The position numbers and the translations under genes were made by a program. Under the pieces are notes generated by a model, which ran no database searches, was not told the DNA's origin, and saw only the letters and a program-made list of their open reading frames with translations. DNA of 64,000 bases, taken from positions 434,001 to 498,000 of the forward strand of contig NW_021940923.1 in the NCBI RefSeq assembly GCF_004337985.1, read 5' to 3'. The DNA is from Pyricularia pennisetigena (Eukaryota; Ascomycota; Sordariomycetes; Magnaporthales; Pyriculariaceae). Below are positions 41,683-53,550 of this stretch, in pieces; the stretch's first letter is position 1, and each line of letters opens with the position of its first letter.

Positions 41683-43773
41683 TCACACTGCCGCCCTCGA
41701 ATCATCCAAAGATCCCTCGTCACTCGGCTTCTTCTTGGTATCAATCTTCCTCCACTCGGTGAAAAGGCAAAAGAATAGGGACGCAGCTCCCATCGGAATT
41801 GCGATGAGGAAGACCCTAGTGATGGCCCTGTTGTAGCTGAATATGACCTCGGGCAGCACTGAGGGCGGAGTTTCCGACGCGACGTTGGACGCGCCAGCCC
41901 GTATGACCATCTCTACGACGTCCGAATCGGGAATCCGACTCCGCAGCTCATCCGTCAAGGCGTTCAAGAAGACGCTGTTCCCCAACGACACGGCCAGAGC
42001 GCCTCCCAGCGAGGCGCAGAACGAGACGAGCGCGACTCCCGTGGCCTGCTGCTCCTGTGCCAGGACCACCTGAGCCGCCACGTAGCCAACCTGCAGGGAC
42101 AACCCGACTCCGATACCTGCCAGCAGCTGGTACCCGATCCACTCGCCGGCGTATGAATCAACCTTGAGGGTGGAGCAGAGGCCGGCCGCGATGGTAAACA
42201 TGGCGGCGCTGATGTGGAGCAAGGGAACGTAGTGGCCGGTGGCGGTGGTCAAGCCGCCGCTCACGATGGAGGCGATGGTGACGGAGACCAGAAGCGGGAT
42301 CATTCGGATCCCGGAGGCTTGGGCGGAGAGAAGCCGCACGGCTTGAAAGTAAAATGGCAGGTAATACACCAAGAAGTAGAGGCCGATCGCCAGCAGCAGC
42401 TCGAAGCAGAGTATAGACCAAATTGTCCGCTGTTTGATGATGCTGGGTGGAATGGTGGCACTGAATGGGGCAATCATTCAACCAAGTCAGCAACGGCGCG
42501 CGGCAAAAGGGAGTAAAGTTTGCTGACAACAAGACTTACTCGTCACCTAGCCGGAGCTGAAGCCAAACGAATGCAGTACCGATTAGTCCAAAGCCAAGAA
42601 AGCAGCCCCAGACTCTAGAGTCGCTCCAGGAGTAGGTGGTCCCTCCCCATTGTAGTGCCAAGAGCAGGCATACAATGCTGCTAATGAACAGCACGATGCC
42701 GACCATGTCGAGTTTGCCGAGCTTCTCCCGGAAGGTCAATCTCGATGCTTTGTTCTCAGAGGTGGAGAAGATGAATACAACGCTGATTGCGGTAACTGCG
42801 CCAGCGGGAAGACTATCTAGTTGTAAGCTTTGGGGAAATGAGAAAAGATCGGACCCGGGAAGGACGTACTTGATCCTGCAATCAGAATGACATGAGTAAA
42901 CGAAGCTTTGGACTTTTACAACCGTATTTGGGGGGGGGGGGGGGAAAGAGAGGCCTACCAGAAGCACCACCGCCAGCTGGCATATTCCGTAAGAGCGCCA
43001 CCTAAAGACTCAGAAGTTGTTTAGACCGACCCCAGGTTCGACGCGGTGGAGAGATACATACCAAGGATCGGGCCCACGACAGAAGCGATGCTGTACATGC
43101 CAGCCAGGAGTCCAATGTAAATTGAACGCTTTCTCAAAGCCACGCTGTAGCTGATGATGTTCATGGCTCCGTTGAAGAGAGCCGCAGCACCGGCACCGGC
43201 CACGGCGCGCCCGGCGCTCAGCATTGCCGGGTTCGTCGCTGCAGCACACAAGACCGACCCAAACTCAAAGACTGCCAAGGAGGATAGATATGTCCACTTG
43301 ACATCGAAATGGGTGTAGAATTTGCCAAACATGGGCTGCAGGGCGCAGTTGGTAAGCATGTAGGCCGAGCCATACCAGCCGGTGTTGTCTAGGGAGTGAA
43401 AGTCGGTGGTTATTTTGGGAATAGCGATTGCTAAAAGAGTGTGGGGAAAAAAAAAAAGGTTATTCAAGTCAGTATATTCCCGTCGAAACGAAGCAGGAGG
43501 GGAGAATAAATTACCAATCACAGTGTTATCCAAGGCCACGACGAACATCCCCAAGCACAGCCCAAGGGCCAAAAGATTTGTTTGCAGCGCGTTGCGATAC
43601 TCTATCTCGCCGGGCTTTTCCCCACCTGAGATTTTCACGTTCCCTTCGGGTGTGGACTTCTCACCCTCTCCCGGTACGGGCTCATTGCGAATACTTCCAG
43701 TCGAAGTTTGCGAGACGAGTTTCTTGGTCTCTTGTGAGTCCTTCAACTCCTCTTTGCCGTCTTGATGGGACAT
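41683..43773 (-). CDS. MFS drug:H+ antiporter (14-TM type), six exons with a 6-nt micro-exon
   Basis: Exons 43773-43515, 43430-43062, 43001-42959, 42875-42870, 42812-42540 and 42460-41683 encode 575 residues; every junction keeps phase. After a charged N-terminal tail of about 75 residues come the DHA2-family signatures ALDNTVIAIAIPKIT, NTGWYGSAYMLT, GRAVAGAGAAALFNGAMNI and [20 protein letters not shown]. The fourth exon is only 6 nt (G ATC AA); it is required to make WCFWINLPAGAVTAIS, the conserved loop of the family. Later helices include LCLLLALQWGGTTYSW and SGIRMIPLLVSVTIAS. The protein is a plasma-membrane proton-coupled exporter, probably giving self-protection or secretion of the cluster product. 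The third intron holds a 15-base G run. Confidence 0.92.
42930..42944. repeat. Homopolymer G tract (15 nt) inside an MFS intron
   Basis: Fifteen G in a row on the plus strand (C on the coding strand) within the third intron of the exporter gene, forming an unusual C-tract between donor and acceptor. Confidence 0.85.
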
Positions 43774-45059
43774 TGCGGAGCGGTGTTTGGTGGTCACGCA
43801 GAGGAGGTCCCTTGCGGTGCGGCGTGGGTGAAGCAGCTCAGCACAGCAAGTATTTGTGCGAAAAATGGAGTAATGATTATTTATTGTGCCTTGATCGGCT
43901 GACGTTCGATTGTGGTTAACTAAGTAGGCCCTAAACCTGCACTTGTGGTTCGAAAGTCGAAGCCTTTGGATCGGGCCTGAAGTTTTTGAGAACATTCTGG
44001 TCGACTGTCCAGACCACTTGACTGCGGATAAATATCAACAGCTTTTGTGGATAGTACATCCACTGTGATTGTGTTACAAAGCACATGTTGTATCCTCTTG
44101 GCAATTGGACTGCAGCAAGATTAATGACAAGGTTCGCCTTGAGCCGAGGTCTGCGAGACTGGCTATCAGTACGGCGAACCTATTCCGAAGACCTGAACAA
44201 ACCAGTTTAATAGAACAAACTTTACTTCCGACAAACTCAATACAGTCAGAGGGACCACTGACATTTGCCTACACCCCGCCTCTGGCAAATTTTGCACATT
44301 TTGCACCCTTTACACCCTTTGCGGTTCTGATTCATGGATTGAAAGATGATAAGATCATAACACCTTTGCGCTGAAGTTACGAGACCATGAGGGAGCGAAG
44401 TTGAGTTTGGTTTGAGGCAGGAGGGTACAGCCGTGAGTCAAAATAAAAGAATGTATTAAAACTTTGACTTTTTCCCTCAAACATTGCCACGAGGTGGACG
44501 AAACAGCTTAGATTTAAACATTTGTAATTAACCAATCAAATGCAGCGGCGATCAAGGAGCCCAACGCAATGACGTGGACGCAACATAGAATGCGGTACCA
44601 AGTCCGCAACAGCAACAGCGTCGAGGCCGCCCTGTCCGTGAAACATATCGGTTGTCGTACGCGCGTGGTCGTAACATCTTCTGAAGCTGCTGGGCTGCAC
44701 AACCGTGCCAGCGTCCCGGCACTATAATACGAGTAGTTGCAACGCAAGCCCTTAATTCTTACACTCTGATGGTGATTTAATTCTACAATGTGTATTAAGT
44801 TTATCAACCCTTATCTCCGCAACATTAGTCAAACTAATCCGCAGTGAGGGCGGTTTCCTGTGGCTTGACTTTCTTTATGCATGTGAGCTATATTCGTACA
44901 TGTCACCTTACCCTGCCTTGAGGGGCGGGTTACCAGGACAACATCTGCGCCGAATCTCGACACGCAAAATTTCTTTTTTTTGGATGCGCCCCTGAATCTT
45001 CCCTAAACCGCACTAAATTGGCCTAAATCTACCCTGAACTGCACTGAATTGCACTAAGC
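43774..45059. other. Right edge of the cluster, transition to AT-rich island
   Basis: Promoter of the MFS exporter, then gene-free DNA. It holds a degenerate 10-bp repeat tract at 44262-44325. A weak minus-strand open frame at 44514-44807 has a hydrophobic tail but no homologous motif. From about 44,940 short aaactgcact-type repeats lead into the retroelement. Confidence 0.45.
44262..44325. repeat. Degenerate 10-bp repeat tract
   Basis: Reads tttgcacattttgcaccctt and caccctttgcgg; same type as the tracts at 16337-16432 and 24899-24965. Confidence 0.5.
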
Positions 45060-45705
45060 CTAGGCTCAATGCTCAGACTAGACGGAATTATAGGCGATTG
45101 TGACGAAATCCAGGCCCACAAAACCCTGTTATGGCATAGGCGTTTGGGGCATTTAGGGTTATTATTGCTAAAAAAACCGCTAAAATTATAAAAGTTTACC
45201 TAATTTCGATAAAATTAGGGCAATTACCTATATTGCTTGCGTTAAAGCTATTTTTATTAGGCGTATAAATAAGGTTATATTCCCTACACCTTTTAATATT
45301 TTCGTTTTTATCAAAGGTGATATAGTGATTTTTAAACCTAATCCTTACAATAAAAAACCCTTATTTTTGTTATTAATGGACCGAAAATCCCGTTTTCGGT
45401 GGTTAATCCTATTACGAAATGAAACCGGACCTAAGGTTTTAATAGCTATTAAAGGTTTTTTTTAGGGATTTCGAAACTACGTACGGGATTTAACACCTAT
45501 ATTTTCACTTCGATGGGGGGCACGCAATTAATATAAACTTTTTAAATTGGTTTACAAACAAAAATGTTAATTTTAGCATTTCGAATCCTAATAACCACGG
45601 CCACAACGGATTAACCAAACGGTTCGTTAAAGTTATTTTGGATAGGCTTCGGTTTACCATTATAGTGGCGGGTTTACAATTATATTTATAGTGTTATTTA
45701 CTGCC

Positions 45706-46372
45706 TGTGAGGAGGTTACGAGATAGAATAAGCTTAATCTTGAACGCGGGGAAAAGTGGATCACGTACAAGGCTGATGGAACGTTAAAATGGCAGATAAC
45801 CGTCTGCTAGCGGGTAATAGAGATGATATATTATTGTTGCACAATCGATTCGTTAAATCGTTAAATCGATGAAAGTTATGAAGGTGATAAATCTAAGGCT
45901 TAGTTATAAATTACGTGTTCGAATCCGTAGGTGCAGATCTTCGATCCGGATGTCCGGAATGCGGGGTCACGTCACATGATTTGGCCTTATTCATGTGACT
46001 GACCTGCCGACCTATTGAGCCTAATGGCCCATTGAACCTAACGGCCTATGGTGCTTATGCATGCACAGAAAATCTGCGACCACAACGGGATTCGAACCCA
46101 CGCACTTCAACAACGTATATATAATATAGATTATGGTACGTGCATTATACCACTAAGGTCGATTATATATGACGTATTTGTTTTGTTGTTGAAACTATGA
46201 ACAAAGACGTGATATATAAAGCTTTGTGTGTATAAACGCGTATACGTTACGTTTTATTCGTTATTTATTTATTTGTTCGATGCAGGGTGACTAGTAAAAT
46301 TAGCTTGTGCTAGCCGTTATAGGATAATGCACGGTAGCTAGTATAATTAGCCCTGCGCTAGCCATGTTCACA
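45706..46372 (+). mobile_element. Solo LTR (667 bp) inserted in the copia relic, TSD ctgcc
   Basis: The element starts TGTGAGGAGG and ends CATGTTCACA. It is flanked by a perfect 5-bp target duplication, ctgcc (45701-45705 and 46373-46377). It interrupts the integrase frame, which resumes directly after it (LPAVVNLVKRT). A second copy in inverse orientation lies at 60780-61437. Both contain a tRNA-like segment. TG..CA ends and 5-bp duplications identify a retroviral-type LTR left by recombination. Confidence 0.88.
46076..46162 (-). other. tRNA-like sequence inside the LTR
   Basis: On the minus strand, cgaccttagtggtataatgc resembles a tRNA 5' half with an A box. ggttcgaatccc is a consensus B box, and cgacc/ggtcg could pair as an acceptor stem. 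The anticodon arm is replaced by a long AT-rich insert. It is more likely an internal Pol III-like signal or captured tRNA relic than a working tRNA. Confidence 0.5.
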
Positions 46373-48760
46373 CTGCCTGCCGTAGTTAATTTAGTTAAAC
46401 GTACAATGGTAATTAATAGGGATTTAATATTTTACGAGGAATCCTATTCCGAGTTCCAACCTGGAATGCCGTGTAAGCCCAATTTAGGGCATTTAAGGGT
46501 TATTGGTACTTTATACCAGGCTATTATACCGTTGGAAAATCGCCAAAAATCTAATAAATTGGCTCCCCGCACCGAAACGGTGAGGTTTTTAACCCATTTA
46601 TCAAATTTTACAGCGTTGGTTTACGCTCCTGCTAGACGGGCCGTATACAAAGCCTTTACCGTAGAAGTTCTAAAGGGTATAACCGCTGAAAATTTTGTTA
46701 TTTCAGGGGAAACGCTATAGATCTTAAAGGGGGAAAACACAAATTTAGAGAGGGATTCTAATTTTAAACTTAAAAACGAAATCAACAGCGTTCAAGCAAA
46801 TAATTATCCCCTAAAAACCCTGAAAATATAGGGCATTAATTACCTGTTATAGGGTAACTACAACCCGTTACAGGGTATTTAAACCCTGAAAATATAGTGC
46901 CCGCCAAGTTTGTATAACTTACCGTTCGCCCCCCAGAGCCTACCACGGTAGCGGTACCTAATCCAATATTTAAAATAACGGAAATTCCGGTGTTTGTATC
47001 ATTTAAAAGACAAAGTATGGAGTTAAATTCGCAGTTTGAAAACCCAAATTTAATGGATATAAATTACGTCCATTATCTTTGTTTTGCAAACGAAAAAGAA
47101 AATAAAAAAAGCCCACTAAAGACGGTAAACCAAATAATTACCAATACGCCCTAAATAACCCTGGAAATGCTAAATAATTAGCCATTTTAACGTTTAAATT
47201 CGACCAAATCGTTACTGCAAAAACCTTCCGTTTTGTCCCTAAAATTAATGTACCTGCAGGCCGTACATTCGTCTCTACCCGGCCGGTATTTAAATTAAAA
47301 AATGATAAAAATAATAAGCTTATAAAATATAAAGCTGGGATTGTGATTAAAGGTTTTTTACAGGTTCAAGGCCTAACCTATATTGAAACTTTTGCTAGCA
47401 TTAATATACCGTTTACCTGGCGTGTATTGTTAGCCATAGCTAATGTACAAAATTGGGAAATAAAACAAATCAATTTAATCGGTGCGTTTCTAAATAATCA
47501 CTTTACCGACGTAAATATATATTTGCAAATTCCAAACGGTTTTACCGAATAAATTAAGTTTTGTAACCTTATTACCGCTAAAATGTTAACGGAAATGGGC
47601 TAAAATCCGAAAAAAACTGCAGGTTATACAGTTGGAGAAGGCGTTATACGGTTTAAAACAGGGCCCAAAAGAATGGTAAAACAAGCTAAAAACCCTATTT
47701 TTTAAAAAAATTTCAAACCTTTAATCTCTAATCCCGCTGTTTTTTATAACGTTAAATCCAAACCTTTTTTCGTTACCTATGTAAGCGATTACCAGCTAAT
47801 AGGTCCTTAGATTAGATATTATCTAGCACTTAAAAACCAGTTCTAATAAAATATACGCGTTGAAAACAGGGGCCCTGCAACCTAATCTTTAGGCGTTTAA
47901 ATTATAAAAAATAAGCTAAAACGCTTATTTTAATGCCATTAAAATTAATTTATAAAGGAAGTGTTAGCAACGTTCGGATTAGCTAATTCCGAACCTATAT
48001 TTGCTCCCTTATAACCGGGTGTGCTAAAATGTAGCAGGGGTAAACCCGTAAATGCGCTGGAAATCAAATTATTATAGCGTATTATCGGCACTTTTATGTA
48101 TTTAATGTTTAACGCGCCCGGTTATCGGTTTTACGGTTTAGTGGCTTTTACGTTTTTTAATTAAAGCTACTATAATCTATTTAACGGCAGTTCAAAACTT
48201 ATTACGTTGGTTAGCGGGTACTAAATCCTTATTTATTTGTTACGGAAATAAAGTAATTAAAGCCGAATTACCACCCAATTCCTAATAAGGGGTTTTAAAG
48301 ACCTTAGATTATTGGGTCGTAATAATGGCAATTTTGCCGGGGCTAGGGAAGATTCAAAATCCATTTGCGGATATTAATATACCTTATTTGGGGGCCTTGT
48401 AACGTGGAAATGCAGAAAGGTTAATATTATAGTTTTAAGCACTCCAGAAACCGAAACCGATGCTTTAGCGGAAGCCCTGCGTGAAGCACAGTGGTTTAAA
48501 AGCCAATTTAGAAAGATTGGACTATTTATAAAAGGTTTTATTGCAATATTTGGAGAAAATATAGGTTCTATAGCTAACATATATAGTCCTACGTACCAGT
48601 AACGTACTGAATATACATTATTACAATTTCACTACGTACGGGAGTTAGGTACAGAAGGATTAGTAACCCTAAAATACCTAAAATCCAACAAATGCCCGCT
48701 AATGGCCTAACAAAGCCCTTAACGCTTCCAATTTACAAAGTTTTTTTAGAGTTTATAGGA

Positions 48761-49329
48761 TTTAAACCTCTGAAAACTTAGTTTGTACCTATTGAATTTT
48801 AGGGTATTTAATTAGTTCGTTAGCTAATTATAACCCATTACATTTTTTTGTTTGCAATATTGGATATTTGTTAGCCTAATACCGTCCGTATTACCCGATC
48901 AACCCTGTTTAGGTTGACTAATAAGCAAGTTATACCAATTATATACCTAAGATTACCGAGCTTATACCCCATGTTAAATCGGAATTGAAATAATTCGCGG
49001 TTTGGGCGATTTACGCATTCGAAATACCTTATATAATATGCCTAGCTTGGACTATTACCAACGAATAGCCAGATTAGCTACCTGGTTTAGTAGTTGATTC
49101 CGTGGGTCAATATTATGCAAGTTGGGGGTTCGAATCCGGGGGTTGTCACGATTCTGTGGGTTTTTTCCATTTCGCGGGTTATGGGTCGGTACAAAGGGCT
49201 TAATTATCCAAGGGGTTTATATCGGGCATTCGAGTGGGGTTGGGACATAAGGGGAATCTTTTTAAAAGGTTTTATTTTTATGTACTTTCCTTTTCCGATT
49301 TTATAAAAGTAATAGTAAAAGAGAGGGGG
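48761..49329. other. AT-rich spacer with B-box-like motif
   Basis: No coding relic recognised. The sequence gggggttcgaatccggg at about 49125-49141 is a perfect tRNA B-box type motif, but no complete tRNA fold is apparent. Confidence 0.4.
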
Positions 49330-49823
49330 CGTTAATTATATGCGTGATTTAGCATATAAAGGGTCCACTTTTATTTGTATATAAACCACAATAAATAGTG
49401 CCGAAATGGGGCTGTTGGGGTTGTCGGATTATCCGTTATATTTTGTATATTGCAGGAATTGCGATTGAAAGTGTCAGCAAATGGGGTTTACCCTGTACGG
49501 GGTTTAATACCCACCCTGCATTTACGAGTCAGCTACCCTATACCAGGTTAATATTTTCACCAAGTTAGCAAATTAGTTCGAACCCAGAAATGGTTTATAT
49601 GGAAATAAAGGTGTTTTTTTCAACAGCGCAGTCAGAATAATTTTTCGGAAAATCGTGTGCGGCACCAAAACGCTTTCAGGGGTGCGGACCCCCATTTCGA
49701 TGTCGGAGAGTATGAAAGGAAAACAAAGCGAAATCTCCCCCACCAATGAATCTAAGCTATTAATCCCAAAATTAGTGAACCATTTCAGTGATTAATTTAA
49801 TGTATTTTAGCCCTGTAATTACA
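49330..49823 (+). repeat. Direct repeat copy A, possible 5' LTR (494 bp)
   Basis: Matches 57069-57554 over its whole length with scattered transitions. Shared blocks include ccacttttattt, cgtgtgcggcacca, cgctttcaggggtgcgg and aatctcccccaccaa. The copies start (C/T)GTTA and end AATTA(C/T)A, compatible with decayed TG..CA LTR ends. Reverse-transcriptase/RNase H relics follow immediately downstream, as expected for a 5' LTR. Confidence 0.7.
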
Positions 49824-50199
49824 GGCCTTATAGCGCAGCTAGCACCACGCCGCACCTACGCTAATGCCTGAACCCCCGTTAGCATCCCATATTATTAACA
49901 CGAAACACGATCGTAAAACCACACCACCGCTTTATAAAGCAAATAAAAAAAAACAACAACGAAACCACATCGATGGAATCAAAATTTCGGTATCCAAAAC
50001 CCGAGCAACGAAAACGCAGGGGAAAAGCCAAAAGATCGTGGAATCGAGAACCAACGGCTCGAAACGAGTTTATAAAAACGAACAACGCAAAACCCGAAAT
50101 TATAGTACAAATACCACCTTCAGATATAAGGTTGAAGGACGACGAAGCATAAAAACAGCATTTTAAATTAGAAAACCAAGTAAAAACGAAATTTAAATG

Positions 50200-51950
50200 A
50201 TCGCAAAAACGAATACGCAAAACGGCGAATACCCAATTCCTAATAAAAAATAGCAACGAACCCACGAACTGGCCATTAAATACAGAAGAAAAAACCTAAT
50301 TAAAACTCCCGGGAAACCGTTCGAAATATCCATATGGTAGGAGGTAAACATTTTACGCGTTACAGGCATCCTGCAACAGGTAAATAAAAAGCAGTTTAAT
50401 AATTGAAGGATTTTCGGATCGCGATTCGTAAACGAAATTAAAAGGTTACCAGAACGTCCTTATAAAAAACTACGTTTTATTATATAAACGCACAGCGATT
50501 TCGAAAAGAAGAACCTGTTTACGCAATTACCTATTATAATGCGGTGCAAACAAGAGTTTATATTAGCTTTTAAACCGGTTGCAAAGCAATTTAGGTCCAA
50601 TTCAATATCTGAAAGTATTAGCCAAACCCACATTGAAAGCTTTACGAAATTATAGAAAACGTTTTCATGCGTATTCCGAAAAAAAAATCGAATATTAATA
50701 TCCCATTAATACGGTATTTAGACTTATTAAACTCTTTTACGGACTCGCAAAAGCAGTTTCGTATTGGTTCGGTATACATTCGCGTTATTATAAAAAGCAT
50801 TTAAACTGCGTTCCATTCAATTATAATCCGTTTTTACTCTTTTCCAAATAAAACGACAATTTCAGTATTATGGGAATGCAAACAAATAATACGTTAAATT
50901 TGGGAAATAAAAAGTTTATTCGGAAACAGCAATAAAAGTTCGAAAAAACAGGTTTTTAGGCCAAACCATAAACAATTATACAGCTAAAGGACGAGCAAAG
51001 CTTTAACGGGGGTTTAAATGAAATTTATAACAAAGGTTTGGATATACGCCAAAGAGGACAATTCGACAGGTTATAATTTGTAACGACGAACCACTTAGGG
51101 GTAAAATATAAATATATCGTTTAACGAGCCAGAGGAGCGTACGTTGTATGGATTTATTAACCGGAAACTGTATTCGGTTATGCTACGGCCGTATAAACAA
51201 CAAAACCCGAAAACGAAAATTACAATTTAAACAAGTAAGCGGATTGATTGGCAACGCCAGAACGCACAAAAAAGGTTCTGCTATATCCAAATCGACTTTA
51301 AAATGGCGAAATTATACGTATTTGTCGACGTGTCTTTTACCAATAATAAGGATTTTAATTCCCAAATTGGATACGTAGTATTTTACGGGAACGAATGCTC
51401 CGTAAATCAGGCAACCGGCTTTTAGGTACCTGGTAATATAATACACTGGTTATCGACGAAATATTACAAAGTTACAAAAGTCGTGTTGGCAAGCGATGTC
51501 TAAAGCATAGTTAAAGGATTTGATATTGAGTTTATATTATAAACCATTATCGCGACCATTCTGAAAAGGCTACATTTACTTTGTTCACCCATGGTAATAT
51601 ATACGGATAACCCATCGGTATACCAATATATAGTATACTTGGGAATAATAACGGAGAAACGACTTATAATTAATTTTTGAAGTTTACAACAGTTCGGTAA
51701 AAATCGTAAAACTGAAAACATTATATAAATTTTAGGAAAAACCAATCCGGCAAGCTCTATGACGAAAAAAGCGGCCAATGAAGCTTGAACCGAGCTTGTT
51801 AATACCAACTCGACGGTAATACGCATTAAAAACATGGTTAAAGAGTATAAAGTTCACAGGCAAAAACAGAAAATTAAAAAACGAACTAAATTAATTGGGA
51901 GCGGTTAAACGATATAATGCGTCGTGAACGATTACAAAACCGCGCCGCGA
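50200..51950 (+). mobile_element. Second copia-like retroelement relic (RT-RNase H)
   Basis: Strongly A-rich plus-strand frames with many stops still show RNase H motifs: YVFVDVSFTNNKDFN with SQIGYVVFYGNE at about 51310-51390 and NIIHWLSTKYYKVTK with VVLASDV at about 51435-51500. Upstream, FTQLPIIMRCKQEFILAF and QTHIESFTKL fit the thumb/connection region of fungal copia-type polyproteins. Orientation follows the putative 5' LTR at 49330. No intact frame remains. Confidence 0.65.
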
Positions 51951-53324
51951 AATAAAACGGCTCGTGAAAAATCAACGGAAAACACCGCAACGACTTGAGC
52001 AAAAGCAAAAAAAATAAAAACAGCGTTACAAGCTTTTAACGTTATATATAAAATTAAACGTCCTCGTTAATACTTTCCTTTTCATGCTCCTTTGTAAACG
52101 AAACATTATATTCGGTGTACAAGGCTCCCTTAACCCATAAAATGTCAAACTGGCCAATAGCAGCAATATAACCAGTAAAACGGCGTTCCTCCGACGACAA
52201 ATACTTAAAATCGTCGTTCGCGGCAAAATTATCCTTGTAAAAAGCGATTATCAGCATGTTTTTGGTAATTATACGCCACCGATGGGAATCCTAGAAAACG
52301 TATATTAGTGGATTAAAATATATGGACAACGTTCAAATAAATTCACGGCAATAATCGTAATGGGTATTTTAGCAGGAGGCGCTTTGACCTTACATTTTTT
52401 GGGAATGGTATTAACAAATAAAAAACCAGATTTTTTGGCTCATTTTTAAACAACGCACCGGCCTTTTGCAGATTATAGGTACGCAGGAACAACACTACCG
52501 GCTTAAAAGCGATAGTGGAATTAAGCAAGTAATATTAAAGTGGCCAAATAAAAAAGAAAAAAGGTCCAAATTGCCAAATTTACATTGGTTTGCAGGAATA
52601 CCCCTATTTGCATTTAATGCAGCGGCCAAACGGCGGAATAATATTATAGTAAGCACCAAAAAATCTTTATTAAATTTGTTTGCCAGCTAAACAAAAATTA
52701 ACACAGCCCAAACAGGGGATAAGGTGCAAAACTAAAAGATAACAATTGCAGCTTTAATAATAACGACAACATTAAAAATAAAAATTTACCTTTATCGACA
52801 ACGTCGGCAAAAGCAAACATAATAGCAAAAATTAGGTCGAATTTGAGCCAAATAGTAAAAAAGGCAGACAAAATAACAGATAAGCAGCAAAACGGCCAAA
52901 AAGGATAATTGTTAAAAAGTAATTTGAAAAATGATGAAAAAAAGCCTTAAAAGATTACCACCATTTCAGATTAAATTTATAGCATGAAAAAGCCCTTTTA
53001 TAAACGAAAAGGATTGTCAAAAGCTCGTAACTAACTAAAAACGACGTCGTTACGATCGAATAATAAAGTAAATAAATAATAGGAATGTTAAATAAAGTTA
53101 TTGAAAGCTATTATTTTTAAAGGAGATTTCGTGGGTGAATAGTTACGATAATGGGAATTTATAACGGGTTGCGGAAAGCAAAGGTATAATAAGTAAATAC
53201 CAAAACCGTTTTTGGAAAATCTATCGCAAATTACATAACTGTTTCCGTTATTTTCGTTTCAGAAATTGTTATTACGATTGGATTGGAGGTCGTTAACCGC
53301 GTAAAGAAAAGAAAAAATTGCCGG
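51951..53324. other. AT-rich transposon debris
   Basis: Short open frames on both strands (for example minus 52054-52257 and plus 52466-52690) are leftovers in heavily A-rich sequence. I cannot assign them to a family. Confidence 0.4.
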
Positions 53325-53550
53325 CGTTAAGATAAAGGTAATCGCGGTGGGGTTAATAATAGAGCGATGATTTACGTGCAATGCCGCACAGGCCAATTGC
53401 ACGTGACTCACCCGCCCAAATGCGGGTATTAGGCGGAAGGACGTTCGGAAGCTCACCTTTAGACAGTTTCATATAACACAGAATGAATACTTATATACTC
53501 GTATAACAACGTTCTGTTGATCGATCGACATTACGAAAGACGTATTAACA
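53325..53550 (+). repeat. Short LTR-like repeat, copy 1 (226 bp)
   Basis: Matches 54578-54809 in the same orientation. Shared blocks include ggtaatcgcggt, gtgactcacccgccca, tatactcgtataacaacg and ttctgttgatcgatcgac, and the 3' end attaaca. The start reads CGTTA where copy 2 reads TGTTG. No target duplication is visible. Confidence 0.7.

Larger units (their letters stand above)
45060..48760 (+). mobile_element. Ty1/copia retrotransposon relic, 5'-truncated, RIP-decayed
   Basis: The protein-level order of a copia pol can be followed on the plus strand despite many stops. LLWHRRLGHLG (GAG-pre-integrase) is at about 45125-45165. Integrase remnants run to 45700. After an inserted solo LTR the integrase end with PNLGHLRVIG is at about 46475. 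Reverse-transcriptase pieces follow: VQGLTYIETFASI and KQINLIGAFLN at 47343-47552, ALYGLKQGPKEW at about 47645 and VTYVSDYQLIG at about 47780. RNase H with LLRWLAGTKSLFICYGNK is at about 48200-48250 and HYVRELGTEGLVTLKYL at about 48630. There is no gag and no clear 5' LTR; the left break is near 45060. Stops are mostly TAA/TAG, as expected from C-to-T change. The element is inactive. Confidence 0.85.

Noticed and set aside
13642..43773. A PKS, NRPS, terpene synthase or prenyltransferase in the cluster
   Set aside because: I looked for ketosynthase, adenylation, DDxxD/NSE and related motifs in all frames by eye and saw none.
44514..44807. 97-codon minus-strand frame with a hydrophobic tail
   Set aside because: No family motif, no splice partners recognised and AT-rich surroundings; could be chance.
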